Shown: positions 57,801 through 64,000 of the stretch, one piece after another
How positions within the stretch are numbered: the stretch's first letter is position 1
Layout: each line of letters begins with the position of its first letter
Assembly (NCBI GenBank): GCA_026874595.1
Contig: CM049313.1
Span: 73,280,659-73,344,658 of the forward strand
Direction of reading: 5' to 3'
DNA length: 64,000 nt
Origin: Sipunculus nudus
Taxonomy: Eukaryota; Annelida; Sipuncula; Golfingiida; Sipunculidae
Made by a program: the position numbers and the translations under genes
Notes under the pieces: model-generated
Seen by the model: the letters and a program-made list of their open reading frames with translations, nothing else
Database searches by the model: none
What the model was told of the DNA's origin: nothing

Positions 57801-60800
57801 CACACACTTCCTTCTGATGTCATGAGACCATCACCCACTCCTGTAGGACTCATCACCCAGTCCCACAGGACCATCACACACTCCTCCTGATATCATGAGT
57901 CCAGCACCAACTCCTGTAGGACTCATCACCCTGTCCTGCAGGACCATCACACACTTCTCCTGATGTCATGAGACCATCACCCACTCCTGTAGGACTCATC
58001 ACCCAGTCCCGCAGGACCATCACACACTCCTCCTGATGTCATGAGACAAACACCCACTCCTGTATGACTCATCACCCAGTCCCGCAGGACCATCACAAAC
58101 TCCTCCTGATGTCATGAGACCATCCCCCATTCTAGTAGGTCTCATCACCAAGTCCCGCAGTACCATCACACGTTCCTCCTGATGTCATGAGACCATCACC
58201 CACTCCTGTAGGACTCGTCACCCAGTCCCGCAGGACCATCACACATTCCTCCTAATGTCATGAGACCATCACCCACTCCTGTAGGACTCATCACTCAGTC
58301 CCGCAGGACCATCACACACTCCTTCTGATGTCATGAGTCCATCAACCACTCCTGTAGGACTCATCACATAGTCCCGCAGGACCATCACACACTCCTCCTG
58401 ATATCATGAGACCATCACCCACTCCTGTAGGACTCATCACCCAGTCCCGCAGGACCATCACACACTTCTCCTGATGTCATGAGACCATCACCCACTCCTG
58501 TAGGACTCATCACCCAGTCCTGCAGGACCATCACACACTCCTCCTGATATCATAAGTCCATCACCCACTCATGTAGGATTCATCAACCAGTCCCGCAGGA
58601 CCATCACACACTCCTCCTGACATCATGAGTCCATCACCCACTCCTGTAAGACTCATCACCCAGTCCCGCAGGACCATCAAACACTCCTCCTGATATCATG
58701 AGTCCATTACCAACTCCTGTAGGACTCATCACCCAGTCCCGCAGGACCATCACACACTCCTCCTGACATCATGAGTCCATCACCCACTCCTGTAGGACTC
58801 ATCACCCTGTCCCGCAGGACCATCACACACTTCTCCTGATGTCATGAGACCATCACCCACTCCTGTAGGACTCATCACCCAGTCCCGCAGGACCATCACA
58901 CATTCCTCCTGATATCATGAGTTGATCACCCACTCATGTAGGACTCATCACCCAGTCCCACAGGACCATCACACACTTCTCCTGATGTAATTAGACCATC
59001 ACCCACTCCTGTAGGACTCATCACCCAGTCCCGCAGGACCATCACACACTCCTCCTGATGTCATGAGACCAACACCCACTCCTGTAGGACTCATCACCCA
59101 GTCCCGCAGGACCATCACACACTTCCTTCTGATGTCATGAGACCATCACCCACTCCTGTAGGACTCATCACCCAGTCCCGCAAGACCATCACACACTCCT
59201 CCTGATATCATGAGTCCATCACCCACTCCTGTAGGACTCATCACCCAGTCCCGCAAGACCATCACACACTCCTCCTGATTTCATGAGTCCATCACCCACT
59301 CCTGTAGGACTCATCACCCAGTCCCGCAGGACCATCACACACTCCTCCTGATATCATGAGTCCATCACCCACTCCTGTAGGACTCATCACCCAGTCCCGC
59401 AAGACCATCACACACTCCTCCTGATTTCATGAGTCCATCACCCACTCCTGTAGGACTCATCACCCAGTCCCGCAGGACCATCAAACACTCCTCCTGATAT
59501 CATGAGTCCATTACCAACTCCTGTAGGACTCATCACCCAGTCCCGCAGGACCATCACACACTCCTCCTGACATCATGAGTCCATCACCCACTCCTGTAGG
59601 ACTCATCACCCTGTCCCGCAGGACCATCACACACTTCTCCTGATGTCATGAGACCATCACCCACTCCTGTAGGACTCATCACCCAGTCCCGCAGGACCAT
59701 CACACATTCCTCCTGATATCATGAGTTGATCACCCACTCATGTAGGACTCATCACCCAGTCCCACAGGACCATCACACACTTCTCCTGATGTAATTAGAC
59801 CATCACCCACTCCTGTAGGACTCATCAGCCAGTCCCGCAGGACCATCACACACTCCTCCTGATGTCATGAGACCAACACCCACTCCTGTAGGACTCATCA
59901 CCCAGTCCCGCAGGACCATCACACACTTCCTTCTGATGTCATGAGACCATCACCCACTCCTGTAGGACTCATCACCCAGTCCCACAGGACCATCACACAC
60001 TCCTCCTGATATCATGAGTCCAGCACCAACTCCTGTAGGACTCATCACCCAGTCCTGCAGGACCATCACACACTTCTCCTGATGTCATGAGACCATCACC
60101 CACTCCTGTAGGACTCATCACCCAGTCCCGCAGGACCATCACACACTCCTCCTGATGTCATGAGAACAACACCCACTCCTGTATGACTCATCACCCAGTC
60201 CCGCAGGACCATCACAAACTCCTCCTGATGTCATGAGACCATCCCCCATTCTAGTAGGTCTCATCACCAAGTCCCGCAGTACCATCACACGTTCCTCCTG
60301 ATGTCATGAGACCATCACCCACTCCTGTAGGACTCGTCACCCAGTCCCGCAGGACCATCACACATTCCTCCTAATGTCATGAGACCATCACCCACTCCTG
60401 TAGGACTCATCACTCAGTCCCGCAGGACCATCACACACTCCTTCTGATGTCATGAGTCCATCAACCACTCCTGTAGGACTCATCACATAGTCCCGCAGGA
60501 CCATCACACACTCCTCCTGATATCATGAGACCATCACCCACTCCTGTAGGACTCATCACCCAGTCCCGCAGGACCATCACACACTTCTCCTGATGTCATG
60601 AGACCATCACCCACTCCTGTAGGACTCATCACCCAGTCCTGCAGGACCATCACACACTCCTCCTGATATCATAAGTCCATCACCCACTCATGTAGGACTC
60701 ATCAACCAGTCCCGCAGGACCATCACACACTCCTCCTGACATCATGAGTCCATCACCCACTCCTGTAGGACTCATCACCCAGTCCCGCAGGACCATCAAA

Positions 60801-63800
60801 CACTCCTCCTGATATCATGAGTCCATTACCAACTCCTGTAGGACTCATCACCCAGTCCCGCAGGACCATCACACACTCCTCCTGACATCATGAGTCCATC
60901 ACCCACTCCTGTAGGACTCATCACCCTGTCCCGCAGGACCATCACACACTTCTCCTGATGTCATGAGACCATCACCCACTCCTGTAGGACTCATCACCCA
61001 GTCCCGCAGGACCATCACACATTTCTCCTGATATCATGAGTTGATCACCCACTCATGTAGGACTCATCACCCAGTCCCACAGGACCATCACACACTTCTC
61101 CTGATGTAATTAGACCATCACCCACTCCTGTAGGACTCATCACCCAGTCCCGCAGGACCATCACACACTCCTCCTGATGTCATGAGACCAACACCCACTC
61201 CTGTAGGACTCATCACCCAGTCCCGCAGGACCATCACACACTTCCTTCTGATGTCATGAGACCATCACCCACTCCTGTAGGACTCATCACCCAGTCCCGC
61301 AAGACCATCACACACTCCTCCTGATATCATGAGTCCATCACCCACTCCTGTAGGACTCATCACCCAGTCCCGCAAGACCATCACACACTCCTCCTGATTT
61401 CATGAGTCCATCACCCACTCCTGTAGGACTCATCACCCAGTCCCGCAGGACCATCACACACTCCTCCTGATATCATGAGTCCATCACCCACTCCTGTAGG
61501 ACTCATCACCCAGTCCCGCGGGACCATCACACACTCCTCCTGATATCATGAGTCCATCACCCACTCCTGTAGGACTCATCACCCAGTCCCGCAGGATCAT
61601 CACACACTTCTCCTGATGTCATGAGACCATCACCCACTCCTGTAGGACTCATCACCCAGTCCCACAGGACCATCACACACTCCTCCTGATATCATGAGTC
61701 CAGCACCCACTCCTGTAGGACTCATCACCCAGTCCTGCAGGACCATCACACACTTCTCCTGATGTCATGAGACCATCACCCACTCCTGTAGGACTCATCA
61801 CCCAGTCCCGCAGGACCATCACACACTCCTCCTGATGTCATGAGACCATCACCCACTCCTGTAGGACTCATCACCCAGTCCCACAGGACCATCACACACT
61901 CCTCCTGATATCATGAGTCGAGCACCAACTCCTGTAGGACTCATCACCCAGTCCTGCAGGACCATCACACACTTCTCCTGATGTCATGAGACCATCACCC
62001 ACTCCTGTAGGACTCATCACCCAGTCCCGCAGGACCATCACACACTCCTCCTGATGTCATGAGACCAACACCCACTCCTGTATGACTCATCACCCAGTCC
62101 CGCAGGACCATCACACACTCCTCCTGATGTCATGAGACCATCCCCCATTCTTGTAGGTCTCATCACCAAGTCCCGCAGTACCATCACACGTTCCTCCTGA
62201 TGTCATGAGACCATCACCCACTCCTGTAGGACTCGTCACCCAGTCCCGCAGGACCATCACACATTCCTCCTAATGTCATGAGTCCATCACCCACTCCTGT
62301 AGGACTCATCACTCAGTCCCGCAGGATCATCACACACTCCTTCTGATGTCATGAGTCCATCAACCACTCCTGTAGGACTCATCACATAGTCCCGCAGGAC
62401 CATCACACACTCCTCCTGATATCATGAGACCATCACCCACACCTGTAGGACTCATCACCCAGTCCCGCAGGACCATCACACACTTCTCCTGATGTCATGA
62501 GACCATCACCCACTCCTGTAGGACTCATCACCCAGTCCTGCAGGACCATCACACACTCCTCCTGATATCATAAGTCCATCACCCACTCATGTAGGACTCA
62601 TCAACCAGTTCCGCAGGACCATCACACACTCCTCCTGACATCATGAGTCCATCACCCACTCCTGTAGGACTCATCACCCAGTCCCGCAGGACCATCAAAC
62701 ACTCCTCCTGATATCATGAGTCCATTACCAACTCCTGTAGGACTCATCACCCAGTCCCGCAGGACCATCACACACTCCTCCTGACATCATGAGTCCATCA
62801 CCCACTCCTGTAGGACTCATCACCCTGTCCCGCAGGACCATCACACACTTCTCCTGATGTCATGAGACCATCACCCACTCCTGTAGGACTCATCACCCAG
62901 TCCCGCAGGACCATCACACATTCCTCCTGATATCATGAGTTGATCACCCACTCATGTAGGATTCATCACCCAGTCCCACAGGACCATCACACACTTCTCC
63001 TGATGTAATTAGACCATCACCCACTCCTGTAGGACTCATCACCCAGTCCCGCAGGACCATCACACACTCCTCCTGATGTCATGGGACCAACACCCACTCC
63101 TGTAGGACTCATCACCCAGTCCCGCAGGACCATCACACACTTCCTTCTGATGTCATGAGACCATCACCCACTCCTGTAGGACTCATCACCCAGTCCCGCA
63201 AGACCATCACACACTCCTCCTGATATCATGAGTCCATCACTCACTCCTGTAGGACTCATCACCCAGTCCCGCAGGACCATCACACACTTCCTCCTGATAT
63301 CATGAGTCCATCACCCACTCCTGTAGGACTCATCACCCATTCCCGCAAGACCATCACACACTCCTCCTGATTTCATGAGTCCATCACCCACTCCTGTAGG
63401 ACTCATCACCCAGTCCCGCAGGACCATCACACACTCCTCCTGATATCATGAGTCCATCACCCACTCCTGTAGGACTCATCACCCAGTCCCGCGGGACCAT
63501 CACACACTCCTCCTGATATCATGAGTCCATCACCCACTCCTGTAGGACTCATCACCCAGTCCCGCAGGACCATCACACACTTCTCCTGATGTCATGAGAC
63601 CATCACCCACTCCTGTAGGACTCATCACCCAGTCCCACAGGACCATCACACACTCCTCCTGATATCATGAGTCCAGCACCCACTCCTGTATGACTCATCA
63701 CCCAGTCCTGCAGGACCATCACACACTTCTCCTGATGTCATGAGACCATCACCCACTCCTGTAGGACTCATCACCCAGTCCCGCAGGACCATCACACACT

Positions 63801-64000
63801 CCTTCTGATGTCATGAGACCAACACCCACTCCTGTATGACTCATCACCCAGTCCGGCAGGACCATCACACACTTCTCCTGATGTCATGAGACCATCACCC
63901 ACTCCTGTAGGACTCATCACCCAGTCCCACAGGACCATCACACACTCCTCCTGATATATCATGAGTCCATCACCCACTCCTGTAGGACTCATCACCCAGT
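54828..64000. repeat. 73-bp satellite array with higher-order structure
   Basis: About 125 head-to-tail copies of a 73-bp unit (CCATCACCCACTCCTGTAGG ... CTCCTGATATCATGAGT), continuing past the window end. Units carry diagnostic variants (GAGTTGATCACCC; GATGTAATTAGACC; CTTCCTTCTG with one extra base; CAGTACCATCACACGTTCC) that recur in the same order, showing higher-order repeats. The 73-mer is itself built of three related pieces starting CATCACCCACTCC, CATCACCCAGTCC and CATCACACACTCC. Because 73 is not a multiple of three and every frame meets a stop, it is not protein-coding. The array is strand-asymmetric (C-rich plus strand). Confidence 0.97.

Noticed and set aside
63792-63995. Minus-strand ORF in the 73-bp satellite
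   Set aside because: The unit length is not a multiple of three and stops recur in every frame; the ORF is a by-product of the repeat.
54828-64000. CRISPR-like array
   Set aside because: The repeats are contiguous 73-bp monomers without unique spacers, and the genome is eukaryotic.

Overview
This is an AT-rich, intron-containing, repeat-dominated animal genomic window. Two genes can be read with confidence, both on the minus strand. One is a two-coding-exon insulin-family precursor whose B and A chains each carry an extra cysteine, a hallmark of molluscan insulin-related peptides. The other is a Mab-21/cGAS-like nucleotidyltransferase-fold protein, a family much expanded in molluscs. These genes and the repeat types point to a mollusc; I cannot place it more finely. 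Nothing looks prokaryotic: there are no operons, CRISPR arrays or dense ORFs.

Layout. 0-6.4 kb: microsatellites, small MITEs, and two diverged copies of a block lying downstream of the Mab-21 gene; a decayed shard of a second Mab-21 gene lies between them. 6.4-8.3 kb: the Mab-21-like gene, whose best first-exon candidate lies inside an inverted-repeat element. 8.0-23.7 kb: two tandem copies of an old segment (about 8.0-15.8 and 15.8-23.7 kb), each broken by different insertions: Helitron-like elements behind a 64-bp palindrome in the first, and a 3.2-kb element with long inverted arms in the second. 24-28 kb: AT microsatellites and a LINE scrap. 27.7-30.6 kb: the insulin-related gene, with a 44-bp tandem repeat across its stop codon and a diverged MITE-like block in its intron. 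31-44 kb: mostly non-coding, with a pogo-like MITE, a 278-bp tandem array, a hAT-like MITE with a target duplication, several copies of a GGGGCGGATCC MITE, and a CTACATCTAC minisatellite. 44-54 kb: a LINE graveyard with a nested insertion. 54.8-64 kb: an uninterrupted 73-bp satellite with higher-order structure that runs off the window end.

The two genes have no evident functional link. The insulin-related peptide is a secreted hormone. The Mab-21-like protein belongs to the family that includes cGAS-like immune receptors, but its metal-binding residues look degenerate. Most of the remaining sequence is explained by transposons, tandem repeats and old segmental duplication. All coordinates of diverged repeats are approximate because they were aligned by eye.
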